Origin: UBA981 sp942490995
Lineage (GTDB): Bacteria > Pseudomonadota > Gammaproteobacteria > Ga0077536
Length of the DNA: 64,000 nt
Assembly (NCBI GenBank): GCA_942490995.1
Contig: CALOBG010000085.1
Location: forward strand, 1 to 64,000
Reading direction: 5' to 3'
Shown here: one piece after another, positions 42,558-51,660 of the stretch
Layout: each line of letters opens with the position of its first letter
How positions within the stretch are numbered: position 1 is the first letter of the stretch
Notes under the pieces: model-generated
The model's database searches: none
Told to the model about the DNA's origin: nothing
What the model saw: the letters and a program-made list of their open reading frames with translations, nothing else
Translations under genes and position numbers: made by a program

Positions 42558-43279
42558 TCGACACTATCCTCGAGTTGTTCGCGCAGCGCCTGACGCGCGC
42601 GGAAGTAGTGGGTTTTCACGCTGCCGGCCGAGCATTGCATGATTTCGGCGGTTTGTCGCACGTCGAAACCCTGCATTTCGCGGAGCAGAAAAACCTGCTG
42701 TTGACGCAGGGGCAGCCGAGTAATGGCGTGCTCCAGGCGAGCCGTGGCCTGGGCATCGATAAGTTCCCGCTCCGGCGTCGCCTGCCTCGGATCGGGATAG
42801 GCATCGAGCCCTTCATCGTTATCCTCGGCGCGTGGCGAGAACATGCTGAACAACGCGCGCCGCACCCGCGCGCGGCGATGCCAGTCGATGATGCGGCGCT
42901 CGAGGATGCGGAAAAAAAGTGGTCCCCAGTCGCCCTCGTTATGCCCGGCATAGCGCTCGGCGAGGCGCAGCATGGCGTCCTGCACGATATCGCAGGCGTC
43001 GTCGCGGTTGCGCGTAGCAAACCTCGCCATACGAAAGGCGCGCTGCTCGACCGAAGCGAGGAACGCATTGAGGGCACGGCTGTTATCCAGGATCTCGACA
43101 ACCAGGCGGACTGCGATGCAATCTACTGCGACGGCACGCGGGGCGTCCAGTTGGCAACGCGAAGCTTTCGGCTCCGTTGAGTACCGCCTCCAGGCAACGG
43201 CGCAACTGCCGATCCGAGGTATGCGACGAACGTTGTCCGCAAACCGGACACGCCGCCGTGCCGGGCGCGACGGCGGCAA
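42554..43279 (-). CDS. ECF-type RNA polymerase sigma factor
   Basis: Sigma-70 region 2 is visible as FRMARFATRNRDDACDIVQDAML with LFFRILERRIIDWHRR, and region 4 as RLPLRQQQVFLLREMQGFDVRQTAEIM and SAGSVKTHYFRARQALR (given in parts). The family core begins about 62 codons into the open frame. The TTG at 43279 gives 241 residues, but the conserved protein is about 180 long and no convincing ATG or GTG start is seen, so the true start is unresolved (perhaps near 43110-43130). It heads the operon with the anti-sigma-like, small exported and DUF3106 genes. Confidence 0.8.
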   Translation of the reverse strand: MPPSRPARRRVRFADNVRRIPRIGSCAVAWRRYSTEPKASRCQLDAPRAVAVDCIAVRLVVEILDNSRALNAFLASVEQRAFRMARFATRNRDDACDIVQDAMLRLAERYAGHNEGDWGPLFFRILERRIIDWHRRARVRRALFSMFSPRAEDNDEGLDAYPDPRQATPERELIDAQATARLEHAITRLPLRQQQVFLLREMQGFDVRQTAEIMQCSAGSVKTHYFRARQALREQLEDSVD

Positions 43280-43311
43280 TTCGCCCTAAAAACCGCCACG
43301 CCCCCATCGGC

Positions 43312-43698
43312 CTAACGGCGAGCGTTGATGCGTTCACCCTTGCGATCCAGGCGACGGTTGATCCGGTCGCCTTTGCGATCGAGGCGGCCATCGATGCGAT
43401 CGCCACGGTTGTCGAGGCGCCGATCGATGCGGTCACCCTTGCGATCGAGGCGCTCGGCGAGGTGGTCACGACCGGCCGCCGCAGCGCGGTCGGAGCGCCG
43501 GTCAAGGCGCTGATCGATGCGGTCGCCTTTGCGGTCGAGCCGCTGGTCGATATGGTCACCACGACGGTCAAGGCGCTGGTCGATGCGGTCGCCTTTACGA
43601 TCCAGGTGACGCTCAATACGGTCGCCGCGGTCGGCCGCGACCAGCGGGCTGGCCAGGCAGGTGACGAGCAGCGAGGTGAGCAGGGTGGCTGTTTTCAT
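43312..43698 (-). CDS. exported protein made of 11-residue RIDxRLDRKGD repeats
   Basis: 128 residues. A signal peptide (about residues 1-22, ending SPLVAAD) is followed almost entirely by about nine copies of RIDQRLDRKGD-type units (33 bp each in DNA), interrupted once by AAAAGRDHLAE. Every unit alternates basic and acidic residues, so an amphipathic or polyelectrolyte helix is expected. No family is recognised; similar LDRRGDRID proteins may exist. It lies 33 bp upstream of the sigma-factor frame on the same strand and may be part of the same unit. Confidence 0.75.
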   Translation of the reverse strand: MKTATLLTSLLVTCLASPLVAADRGDRIERHLDRKGDRIDQRLDRRGDHIDQRLDRKGDRIDQRLDRRSDRAAAAGRDHLAERLDRKGDRIDRRLDNRGDRIDGRLDRKGDRINRRLDRKGERINARR

Positions 43699-43920
43699 GG
43701 TTGGTCTCCTGAGAATTGGTGTTTACCCCAGGACATAACGCAGCCGCGACGAAAGCGTTGACACGCTGAAAAAATAAATTTTTTAGTCCATAGAAAACAT
43801 GGACTTAAACGTGCTATATAGCCCTCTTCCGGTGCCGCAAGCAGAGCGCGGCCGACAGCCGGGGCAACCACGGCCGCGTTTGCGGTGGAAACCTGTGCAC
43901 TGCAATAATCGCTTATCCCG

Positions 43921-44907
43921 ATGTCCAGAGCGTGCGTTTCGAGTTTGCCTTCCTACGATCTACATCGTTTTCTGTTTGACGGTCTGCCGGTGCGCGGCGC
44001 CATGGTGCGCCTGACGTCGAGCTGGCGCGCGGCGCTGGAATGCCGTGCCGCGGCCGGCGCGTTCCCGCCGCCGGTACGCGCCCTGCTCGGCGAAATGGCC
44101 GCCGCCGGCATGTTGATGCAGTCGAACATCAAGTTCGATGGCAAACTTGTCTTGCAACTGCACGGCGATGGTCCGGTCAAACTGGCGGTTGCGGAAGTGC
44201 GTTCCAACCTCCACTTCCGCGCTACCGCGCAGGTTGTTGACACCGTTGCCGCCGACGCCAGCCTGCAGGATCTGGTCAACGCCGCCGGTCGAGGACGTTG
44301 CGCGATCACGCTCGACGCCAGTGACCGCCCCGAGGGCAGCCTCCCGTACCAGGGCGTGGTGCCACTGTACGGCGACCAGCGCGAGCCGCTCGACGGCCTG
44401 GCCGAGGTCATCGAACACTACATGCTGCAGTCCGAGCAACTCGATACCCGCCTGCTGCTGGCCGCGAACGATGACGTCGCCGCGGGCCTGTTGCTCCAGC
44501 GCATGCCGCTCGATGGCCTCGCGAACGCCGATCCGTTCGCCGACGAAGCCCACATCGGCAACAACGAAGACTTCAATCGCATCGCCACCCTGGCCGCCAC
44601 CTTGAGCAGCGAAGAACTCCTGACGCTCGATGTCGATACGGTGCTCAGGCGCCTGTTCTGGGAGGAGAAGCTGTTGCGCTACGCGCCGCTGGCAACCGCC
44701 TTCAGTTGTTCGTGCGATGCGGCGCGGGTGCGCCAGATGCTGATCGGCCTGGGCCGGGCCGAGCTCGACGACATCATCGCCGAGCGGAATTTCATCGAAG
44801 TCGGCTGCGACTTCTGCGGTCGGCAGTATCATTTCGGCGTCGCCGACGTCGAGGACATGTTCACCCCGCTCGGCGAGCAACCCGGCCCCTCGGACACGGT
44901 GCACTGA
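43921..44907 (+). CDS. hslO: redox-regulated chaperone Hsp33
   Basis: 328 residues as drawn from ATG 43921; an in-frame ATG at 44002 is too late. It has the Hsp33 fold: AGMLMQSNIKFDGKLVLQLHGDG in part, VPLYGDQREPLDGLAEVIEHYM, QRMPLDG. The C-terminal redox switch shows CSCD (CxC) and CDFCGRQYHF (CxxC), the four zinc-binding cysteines that form disulfides under oxidation. The long 43699-43920 gap contains an inverted repeat AGTCCAT...ATGGACT near 43782. Confidence 0.95.
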   Translation: MSRACVSSLPSYDLHRFLFDGLPVRGAMVRLTSSWRAALECRAAAGAFPPPVRALLGEMAAAGMLMQSNIKFDGKLVLQLHGDGPVKLAVAEVRSNLHFRATAQVVDTVAADASLQDLVNAAGRGRCAITLDASDRPEGSLPYQGVVPLYGDQREPLDGLAEVIEHYMLQSEQLDTRLLLAANDDVAAGLLLQRMPLDGLANADPFADEAHIGNNEDFNRIATLAATLSSEELLTLDVDTVLRRLFWEEKLLRYAPLATAFSCSCDAARVRQMLIGLGRAELDDIIAERNFIEVGCDFCGRQYHFGVADVEDMFTPLGEQPGPSDTVH

Positions 44908-44962
44908 ATGACCGTGGGTGGTCGCCGCGGTGCGTAGGCAGCGCAGGACCCTGGCCGATGTA

Positions 44963-45340
44963 ATGGGTCGCGGCCTCGCGCTGCTCATGTCTGCCGCGGT
45001 ATGGGTCGACGCCGGCGCTGCAGCGCCGGACTTCAGCGCCATCGTCGAGGTCGAACCCGAAGTGGTTGAGGCCGGCAAAGTGATTGGACTGATCCGGAAT
45101 ATCGGGGCATGGACCATTCGCAATGTCGTGCTGCGCGTCCGCCACCAGTGGAGCTGGGCCGACGGCGGCAGTTATCGGCACAGCGAAAACGCTATCGTCA
45201 GCGAACTCGTTTATCCTGGCGATCCTGCCGGTTTTGCGGCCGTACATATTCCGCCACGCCGGGTCCCCGCCAGTGCGGCCTATCGCATGGACGTGACGGT
45301 GCTGGAGCTGACCGAGATCCGCATCGCCGCCGAACCCTGA
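44963..45340 (+). CDS. exported hypothetical protein
   Basis: 125 residues from ATG 44963 (upstream ATG at 44918 gives a 15-residue longer form). A signal peptide (LALLMSAAVWVDAGAAA) is followed by one small beta-rich domain (VEVEPEVVEAGKVIGLIRNIG, NVVLRVRHQWSW). The fold pattern recalls FxLYD-type domains. It follows hslO by 55 bp. Function unknown. Confidence 0.6.
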   Translation: MGRGLALLMSAAVWVDAGAAAPDFSAIVEVEPEVVEAGKVIGLIRNIGAWTIRNVVLRVRHQWSWADGGSYRHSENAIVSELVYPGDPAGFAAVHIPPRRVPASAAYRMDVTVLELTEIRIAAEP

Positions 45341-45392
45341 ACCTGTTATCCCAACCCGCATCGCCACCGCCGCGACCACCCAAGGATAGAAC

Positions 45393-46271
45393 ATGAGCGA
45401 CACCACATCCGGCCCGACTTCCCAGCGCTACTATTCGCAGCGCCTGCGGCTGCACTACGTCGACTGGGGCAACCACGACGCGCCGCCGCTGCTGCTGGTC
45501 CACGGCGGCCGCGACCACTGCCGCAACTGGGACTGGGTGGCGCAGGCCTTACGCCAGGACTGGCACGTCATCGCGCCGGATCTGCGCGGCCATGGCGACA
45601 GCGAATGGTCGGCCGACGGCAACTATGAAATGGCCGGCTACATCTACGATCTCGCGCAACTGATCCACCAGCAGGCGCTGGCGCCGGTGACCATTATCGC
45701 GCACTCACTCGGCGGTAACATCGCCCTGCGCTACACCGGTCTGTATCCCGAAGCGGTACGCGCGCTGGTCGCTATCGAAGGGCTCGGCCTGTCGCCGAAA
45801 ATGATCGCCGAGCGCGCGGCGCTGAGTTTCGACGAACGCGTGCGCAGGTGGATTGAAGACAAGCGCGGGCTGGCCGGACGCCTGCCGCGCCGCTACGTCT
45901 CGATCGAAGAAGCCCTGGCGCGCATGCAGGCTGAAAACAAACACCTGTCGCCGGCGCAGGCCCGGCACCTGACCGTGCACGGCATTAACCAGAACGAGGA
46001 CGGCACGTATTCCTGGAAGTTCGACAACTACGTGCGCGCGTTCCCGGCTTATGACATGCCGCGCGGCGCGGTCGAAGACCTGTGGGGGCGGATCACCTGC
46101 CCGACCCTGCTCGTTTACGGCGAGGAATCGTGGGCCTCGAACCCGGCCGAAGACGGCCGCCTCAAACATTTCCGCAATGCCGAGGTGGCTGGTTTCGACA
46201 ACGCCGGGCACTGGGTACACCACGACCAGCTCGACGGTTTTCTGACTCGAGTGCGAGCTTTCATCGCCTGA
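45393..46271 (+). CDS. alpha/beta hydrolase
   Basis: 292 residues. LLLVHGGRDHCRNWDWVAQAL (oxyanion region), VIAPDLRGHGDSEW, IIAHSLGGNIALRY (nucleophile Ser in GHSLGG-type elbow) and FDNAGHWVHHDQ (catalytic His) give a complete triad framework, with the acid near LLVYGEES. A cap insertion lies about residues 140-200. It is likely a C-C bond or ester hydrolase. It precedes the flavin monooxygenase by 41 bp, so the two may act in sequence. Confidence 0.9.
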   Translation: MSDTTSGPTSQRYYSQRLRLHYVDWGNHDAPPLLLVHGGRDHCRNWDWVAQALRQDWHVIAPDLRGHGDSEWSADGNYEMAGYIYDLAQLIHQQALAPVTIIAHSLGGNIALRYTGLYPEAVRALVAIEGLGLSPKMIAERAALSFDERVRRWIEDKRGLAGRLPRRYVSIEEALARMQAENKHLSPAQARHLTVHGINQNEDGTYSWKFDNYVRAFPAYDMPRGAVEDLWGRITCPTLLVYGEESWASNPAEDGRLKHFRNAEVAGFDNAGHWVHHDQLDGFLTRVRAFIA

Positions 46272-46312
46272 GCGGATATCGGTACAACAACCATTACACG
46301 GGAGGGCCTCAC

Positions 46313-47455
46313 ATGGCCGTGACCACGCAACTGCTGTTGGAACGCGTCAACGCCCTGGTGCCGAAGATCGCCGCGCGCGCGAGGGAAACCGAGGCGCAGC
46401 GACGTCCGCACGACGACTCGATCGCGGACCTGATCGATGCCGAGGTGTTTCAGACCCTGGTGCCAAAATGTTTCGGCGGCCATGAACTGAACCTCGATAC
46501 ACACGTGGCGATCGTGCGTGCCATCAGCGGCGCGTGCATGTCGACCGGCTGGGTGACGGCGTTCTACATGGGTCACAACTGGATGGTGACAAAATTCCCG
46601 GAACAGGCGCAGCGCGAGGTGTTCGCCGAGCGACCGTTCGGGCTGATCCCGATCCAGCCGTCGCCGACGGTGACGATCAAACCGGTCAGTGGCGGCTACG
46701 AAATCAGCGGCCGCTCGAGTTTCAGCTCCGGGATCATGAACGCCGACTGGGTGATTGTGGCCAAGGCCGGCGGACCCGACGCGCGCGCATTCCTGGTGCC
46801 GATCGCCGAGTGCGTGGTCGACGACGTGTGGCATATGAGCGGTATGGCCGGCACCGGCAGCAACGACGTCATCGTCGAGAACGTATTCGTGCCTGAACAC
46901 CGCACCCTCGAAGGCGGCGAGATGTTCAACGGCATGGACTCCATCCATAGCAATCCGCTGTATTCCATCCCCTTGTTGGCGTTTATCTACTGTGAGGTGC
47001 TGGGTGTTTACAGCGGCGGCCTGAAGGGCGCCACCGCCGAGTACGATGCGCACGTACAGGCCAAAAAAATGACCTGGGGCGGCGATGCCCTGGCCGGCAA
47101 ACAGGCCACCCACATTCAGCTCGGTGAAGCGCACGCCCGTGCGCTGAGCGCGGACATGCTGGTCGATCGCCACGTTGCGGACACCATGGCACTGGCCGAT
47201 GCGCGCGGCTTTACCCTCGATGCGCGCATCGATCTGAAGCTGCGTGCCGGCTATATCTGCGACCTGTGCCGCGAGTCGATCAATACCATGATGGCGCGTG
47301 CCGGGACCAAAAGCTTCGCCCTGGATAAACCGCTGCAGCGTTTTTTCCGCGACATGAACACACTCACCTCGCATGCGTTCCTCGACTGGGAAGTCAGCCG
47401 CGAGCTGTACGGGCGGCATCGTCTCGGCCTCAAGCCGAACCATCCGCTGCTGTAA
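46313..47455 (+). CDS. group D flavin monooxygenase (acyl-CoA dehydrogenase fold, HsaA-like)
   Basis: 380 residues from ATG 46313, with GGAGGG upstream. The acyl-CoA dehydrogenase fold is seen in VPKCFGGHELNLDTHVAIVRAIS, given in part, STGWVTAFYMGHNW, SGRSSFSSGIMNADWV and a C-terminal domain without the catalytic Glu. The pattern is that of two-component FMN/FAD monooxygenases such as HsaA (3-HSA hydroxylase of steroid degradation). The reductase partner is not in the window. It lies after the alpha/beta hydrolase on the same strand. Confidence 0.85.
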   Translation: MAVTTQLLLERVNALVPKIAARARETEAQRRPHDDSIADLIDAEVFQTLVPKCFGGHELNLDTHVAIVRAISGACMSTGWVTAFYMGHNWMVTKFPEQAQREVFAERPFGLIPIQPSPTVTIKPVSGGYEISGRSSFSSGIMNADWVIVAKAGGPDARAFLVPIAECVVDDVWHMSGMAGTGSNDVIVENVFVPEHRTLEGGEMFNGMDSIHSNPLYSIPLLAFIYCEVLGVYSGGLKGATAEYDAHVQAKKMTWGGDALAGKQATHIQLGEAHARALSADMLVDRHVADTMALADARGFTLDARIDLKLRAGYICDLCRESINTMMARAGTKSFALDKPLQRFFRDMNTLTSHAFLDWEVSRELYGRHRLGLKPNHPLL

Positions 47456-47462
47456 TCGCGCG

Positions 47463-48893
47463 CTAGATAGACGGGCGTTTGCGCCGCCATTTTCGAGCCG
47501 ACTCGAACGCCGCCGCGGCGCGGAACACGCGCAGCTCGTCGTACGGTCTGGCCACGATCTGAATGCCCGTCGGCACTCCCGATCCGCGCGCGAATCCGCT
47601 CGGTACGCTCATCACTGGACATTGGCTGACGAGGTTGAATCCGTGCGTCATGATCCAGCCGACGTAGGCGTTGACGATTTCGCCGTTGACCTTGAAATCG
47701 GTAGCGAACTCGTCGTGATCGGTGCGCACCGCCGGCACTGCCAGGGTCGGGCAGATCATGATGTCGTATTTCGATACGATCGGCTGCAGCTTGCTCCACA
47801 TTTCCCCGCGCTTTAAGTTGCAGCGGTACAGGCGCGCGGCGTCATGGCCACGCCCTTTGTCGAGCAAATGGGCGACGAACGGATCCATTTCGTAGCGCCA
47901 GCGCGGCAGCAGATCTTCGGCGATGCCGGCGAACAGGCCTTCCCACCAGGTCAACCAGCAATCGAGCACGCCCCAGTCCCAGCCCAGTTCGACTTCTTCC
48001 ACCGTGCAGCCGAGCTTGCGGAAAGTTTCGGCCGCGGCGCGGGTGTTGCGTTCGACTTCCGGATCGATCGGTACATAGCCCAGGTCAATCGACAGCGCGA
48101 CCTTGAAACCCTTGATGTCCTCGAAACTGTCGGGCAGTACCAACTCATCCGGCAGTGAGCAGAGGTCGTCCTTGTGCTGGCCGGACATCACGTTCTGCAT
48201 CAGGGCGGCGTCGGCGACGCTGCGTGTAAGCGGACCATAATGCAGGATCGATTCGAGCGGATGTTCGCGATCGAGCGGGTTGCGGCCGAACGGCGCCTTG
48301 TAACCGACCACCCCCGAGGCCGAGGCCGGAATGCGGATCGAGCCGCCGCCGTCGGTGCCATCGGCGAGGGTCGTCATGCCGGCCGCCACCATGGCCGCCG
48401 AGCCACCCGAGGAGCCGCCCGACACGTAGTCGAGATTCCACGGGTTGCAGGTCTGGCCCCACAGCGGCGAATGGGTATTGCCGGAATACGCGAACTCCGG
48501 TGTCGTCGAGCGCGCGTGCATGATCGCGCCGGCCTTGAACAGACGGTCGACGGTGGCGGCGGTATAGTCGGGGCGGTTGTGTTCAAATATTTTTGAACCG
48601 AAGGTCGTGATCTCGCCTTTGACCGGGTGGAAATCCTTGATCGCAACCGGCAGGCCTTCGAGCGCGCGTGGCCGCCCGGACTTTTTCATGAACTTCGATT
48701 CGGCCTGGCGCGCGGCTTTCAGGGCGCGCTCAAAAAATTCGTAGGTGATGGCGTTGACTTTGGGGTTGACCGCTTCACAGCGCGCGATGGTCGCCTTCAT
48801 GAGTTCGACCGGCGACAGTTTTCGCGCCTTGAACGCGGCCAGTGCCTCGCTTCCGGTCAGATAGCATAGGTCGAGATCGCTGGCAGCAGCCAT
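47463..48893 (-). CDS. amidase of the amidase-signature family
   Basis: 476 residues from ATG 48893 with GGAGG upstream. The signature Lys (VAIKDF), Ser and nucleophile Ser (DYVSGGSSGGSAAMVAAGM) make the Ser-cisSer-Lys triad, with DGGGSIRIPASASGVVGYK following. The C-terminus has the typical FARGSGVPTGIQIVARPYDE. It hydrolyses amide bonds; substrate unknown. Convergent with the flavin monooxygenase gene (7-bp gap). Confidence 0.95.
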   Translation of the reverse strand: MAAASDLDLCYLTGSEALAAFKARKLSPVELMKATIARCEAVNPKVNAITYEFFERALKAARQAESKFMKKSGRPRALEGLPVAIKDFHPVKGEITTFGSKIFEHNRPDYTAATVDRLFKAGAIMHARSTTPEFAYSGNTHSPLWGQTCNPWNLDYVSGGSSGGSAAMVAAGMTTLADGTDGGGSIRIPASASGVVGYKAPFGRNPLDREHPLESILHYGPLTRSVADAALMQNVMSGQHKDDLCSLPDELVLPDSFEDIKGFKVALSIDLGYVPIDPEVERNTRAAAETFRKLGCTVEEVELGWDWGVLDCWLTWWEGLFAGIAEDLLPRWRYEMDPFVAHLLDKGRGHDAARLYRCNLKRGEMWSKLQPIVSKYDIMICPTLAVPAVRTDHDEFATDFKVNGEIVNAYVGWIMTHGFNLVSQCPVMSVPSGFARGSGVPTGIQIVARPYDELRVFRAAAAFESARKWRRKRPSI

Positions 48894-49065
48894 AATTGCC
48901 TCCCCGGGACAGCTACAGTGAGGGTGTCTGAACCCTGGCCTGCAGTGTAGAACGCCACCGCCATGATTGCATGATCCCACGCCGTGGCGGCAAGCGTTAA
49001 ACTTGTGCGGATGTTCAAGCCGCTCGCTCTGCGACCGGTCCGTTTTTGATCCCGAGGAACGCAAC

Positions 49066-50250
49066 GTGTCATCACTGGATACCTTTCGTATTGAGACCCG
49101 CGGCTGGCTCGAGCAGAACTGCCCGCCGTCCATGTGCACCCCCATGCCAGAAGACGAGCGCGTATGGGGCGGGCGCAAGCCGAGCTTCAAGAATCCGGAC
49201 AGTCGCGTATGGCTGGAGCGCATGGTCGAGCGCGGCTGGACGGTACCGACCTGGCCACGCGAATACGGCGGCGGCGGGCTCAGCAGCGACGAGGCGCGGG
49301 TGCTGGGCGAGGAGATGTCCCGGCTGCGCTGCCGCGCGCCGCTGTTCAGTTTCGGTATCAGCATGCTCGGCCCGGTGTTACTCAAACACGGCAACGCGGC
49401 GCAGAAAGCCGAACACCTGCCGCCGATCGCGCGCGGCGAGATCCGCTGGTGTCAGGGCTACAGCGAACCGGGCGCGGGGTCGGACCTGGCCGGGCTCAAG
49501 ACCCGCGCCGAAGACAAAGGTGATTACTACCTGGTCAATGGTCAGAAAATCTGGACCTCGTACGCCAACTACGCGGACTGGATTTTCTGCCTGGTGCGTA
49601 CCGACACCACGGTCAAACACGCCGGTATCAGTTTCCTGCTGTTCGACATGAGCAGCCCCGGGGTAGAGACCCGACCGATCGCCCTGATCAGTGGCGCTTC
49701 GGTATTCTGCGAAACATTTTTTACCGACGTCGAGGTGCCGAAAGGCAATCTCGTCGGCGCGCTCAACGGCGGCTGGGCGATTGCCAAGGAATTGCTGCAG
49801 CACGAGCGCGGCATGATCTCCCAGATCGGACGCGCCATCGGCGGCACCGTGCCACCGGTGGACGTAATTGCACAACGCTATCTCGGCGACGCCGACGGGC
49901 GTATCGCGGACCCGGTGCTGCGCGACGCGGTGGCGCGCCACGTCATGAATGACCGTGCGTTCGCCTACACCCTGCGGCGCGCGGGCGAGGAGAGTGAAGC
50001 CGGCGCGGCATCGGGCGGCGCCTCGTCGATGTTCAAGTACTACGGTACTGAGCAGAACAAGGCCAAGTTCGAACTGATCCTGAAGTGCGCCGGCAGCGCC
50101 GCGCTGGGCTGGGACGGCGCCGGCTTCGAGGCCGAGGAACTGAACATCTGCCGCAGCTGGCTGCGCTCCAAAGGCAATTCGATCGAAGGTGGGACGTCCG
50201 AGGTGCAGCTCAATGTCATCGCCAAACGTGTCCTTGGGCTGCCGGACTGA
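49066..50250 (+). CDS. acyl-CoA dehydrogenase, subunit with catalytic Glu
   Basis: 394 residues starting at GTG 49066 with CGAGGA upstream. FAD-binding acyl-CoA dehydrogenase fold: EYGGGGLSSDEARVLGEEM, CQGYSEPGAGSDLAGLKTRA, GQKIWTSYANYADWIFCLVR. Near the C-terminus SIEGGTSEVQLNVIAKRVLG keeps the catalytic Glu just before G-G-T. It is followed 10 bp later by a second, shorter acyl-CoA dehydrogenase that lacks this Glu. This is the arrangement of alpha-beta heterotetrameric FadE-type enzymes acting on CoA esters of bulky substrates such as steroid side chains. Confidence 0.95.
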   Translation: MSSLDTFRIETRGWLEQNCPPSMCTPMPEDERVWGGRKPSFKNPDSRVWLERMVERGWTVPTWPREYGGGGLSSDEARVLGEEMSRLRCRAPLFSFGISMLGPVLLKHGNAAQKAEHLPPIARGEIRWCQGYSEPGAGSDLAGLKTRAEDKGDYYLVNGQKIWTSYANYADWIFCLVRTDTTVKHAGISFLLFDMSSPGVETRPIALISGASVFCETFFTDVEVPKGNLVGALNGGWAIAKELLQHERGMISQIGRAIGGTVPPVDVIAQRYLGDADGRIADPVLRDAVARHVMNDRAFAYTLRRAGEESEAGAASGGASSMFKYYGTEQNKAKFELILKCAGSAALGWDGAGFEAEELNICRSWLRSKGNSIEGGTSEVQLNVIAKRVLGLPD

Positions 50251-50260
50251 GGATGCCGCA

Positions 50261-51400
50261 ATGAGTCTTGTACTGAACGAAGAACAAACGATCTTAAAGC
50301 GCGCCGCGCATGAATTTTTTGCTGAACGCATGCCCGTCAGCGCGCTGCGCAAATTGCGTGACGACGGTGGGCAGGACGGCTTCGACCGCGCCGCGTGGCG
50401 GGACATGGTCGACATGGGCTGGGCCGGGATCCTGATCCCGGAAGATTTTGGCGGCGCCGGCTTCGGTCACAAGGGCTTCACCGGGGTGCTCGAAGCGTCG
50501 GGTCGGGTGCTGGCTGCCTCGCCGTTGTTGTCGAGCGCGCTGCTCGGCGCCAGCGTGGTGCTGGCGGCCGGCAATGAGGCGCAGAAAAAGGCTCTGCTCA
50601 CGGCCGTCGCGCGCGGCGAGTGTGTCCTCGCCCTGGCCCTGGAGGAAAGCCCGCGTCATCAACCACACACGATTGAGACCCGCGTCGAACGTAACGGTGA
50701 CGGCTATGTCGTGAACGGGGCTAAATATTTTGTCTTCGATGGTCATGTCGCCGATCGACTGATCGTAGTCGCGCGCAGTTCCGGATCCGTGACAAGCCGC
50801 GACGGCATCACCCTGTGCCTGGTCGCCCGCGACGCGCCCGGGCTCACGGTCACGCGCACCACCATGGTCGACGCGCGCAACGCGGCCAATATCGTTTTCG
50901 ATGGTGTGCAGATCGGCGTCGATGCCATCTTAGGGGATGTCGAGGGCGGCTATGCTGCACTCGAACCGGCCCTCGACGCCGCGCGCGTCGGGTTGGCGGC
51001 GGAGATGCTCGGCGGTGGCCTCGAAGCGTTTGAGCGCACCCTTGCCTATCTCAAGATGCGCGAACAGTTCGATGTGCCGATCGGGTCGTTCCAGGCCCTC
51101 AAGCACCGTGCGGCGCTGATGTTCTGCGAACTCGAGCTGACCCGTTCGGCGGTGCTGGCCGCGGCCAATGCGCTCGACGAAGACAGCGCAACGCGCGCCG
51201 AACTCGCCAGCCTGGCCAAGGCCAAGGCCTGCGACATGCTCGAGCTGGTCAGCAACGAAGCCGTGCAGATGCACGGCGGGATCGGGATGACCGACGCCGA
51301 GGAGATCGGTCTGTTTCTCAAACGCGCGCGCGTCCAGCAACAGGCCTTCGGCGACGCCAGCTTCCATCGCGACCGCTACGCGACCCTGAAAGGTTTCTGA
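50261..51400 (+). CDS. acyl-CoA dehydrogenase, second subunit
   Basis: 379 residues. N-terminal helical domain (TILKRAAHEFFAERMPVSALR), beta domain (YVVNGAKYFVFDGHVADRLI) and C-terminal helices (QMHGGIGMTDAEEIGLFLKRA, then QQQAFGDASFHRDRYA). The catalytic Glu position is not conserved, so it probably serves as the non-catalytic partner of the product at 49066-50250, with which it is clearly co-transcribed. Confidence 0.95.
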   Translation: MSLVLNEEQTILKRAAHEFFAERMPVSALRKLRDDGGQDGFDRAAWRDMVDMGWAGILIPEDFGGAGFGHKGFTGVLEASGRVLAASPLLSSALLGASVVLAAGNEAQKKALLTAVARGECVLALALEESPRHQPHTIETRVERNGDGYVVNGAKYFVFDGHVADRLIVVARSSGSVTSRDGITLCLVARDAPGLTVTRTTMVDARNAANIVFDGVQIGVDAILGDVEGGYAALEPALDAARVGLAAEMLGGGLEAFERTLAYLKMREQFDVPIGSFQALKHRAALMFCELELTRSAVLAAANALDEDSATRAELASLAKAKACDMLELVSNEAVQMHGGIGMTDAEEIGLFLKRARVQQQAFGDASFHRDRYATLKGF

Positions 51401-51409
51401 CACGCGGCG

Positions 51410-51586
51410 ATGAACGAATACCGGGTTACCGTCACGCAGGCCGGCGCCGAACGCGATATCGTGGTCGAAGCCGAAACCGCCGCGCGCGCCCACGACCGCG
51501 CCGAAGACGAGACCGGTCTCGACGTCGTGGCGGTACGCTTCGTGCGGGCGCTCGGTTTCAGCTGCCGGCAGCGTGGTTCGAGCTGA
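51410..51586 (+). CDS. small protein of unknown function
   Basis: 58 residues from ATG 51410, 9 bp after the acyl-CoA dehydrogenase stop, so possibly translationally linked. N-terminal beta strand (EYRVTVTQAGAERDIVVEAE) followed by a helix (TAARAHDRAEDET) and a second strand with a basic end (FRFVRALGFSCRQRG-like). The pattern recalls small DUF-type PepSY- or ferredoxin-like strands, but no family is assigned. Confidence 0.5.
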   Translation: MNEYRVTVTQAGAERDIVVEAETAARAHDRAEDETGLDVVAVRFVRALGFSCRQRGSS

Positions 51587-51660
51587 TTTGCTGCAATGAA
51601 TCCCGCGCTTCAGAACGACTTGCGTTAAGCTCCAAGCACGAACGGCACGCTTCTAATCAC

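Noticed and set aside
43330..43660. Regular 33-bp repeats that could suggest a CRISPR array
   Set aside because: They encode an in-frame repetitive exported protein, have no unique spacers, and no cas genes are near.
46115..47443. 442-codon frame on the minus strand opposite the flavin monooxygenase, and similar ones at 24576-25790, 35602-37041 and 19956-21401
   Set aside because: All lie exactly opposite conserved genes and have His/Arg/Ala-rich shadow composition without motifs.
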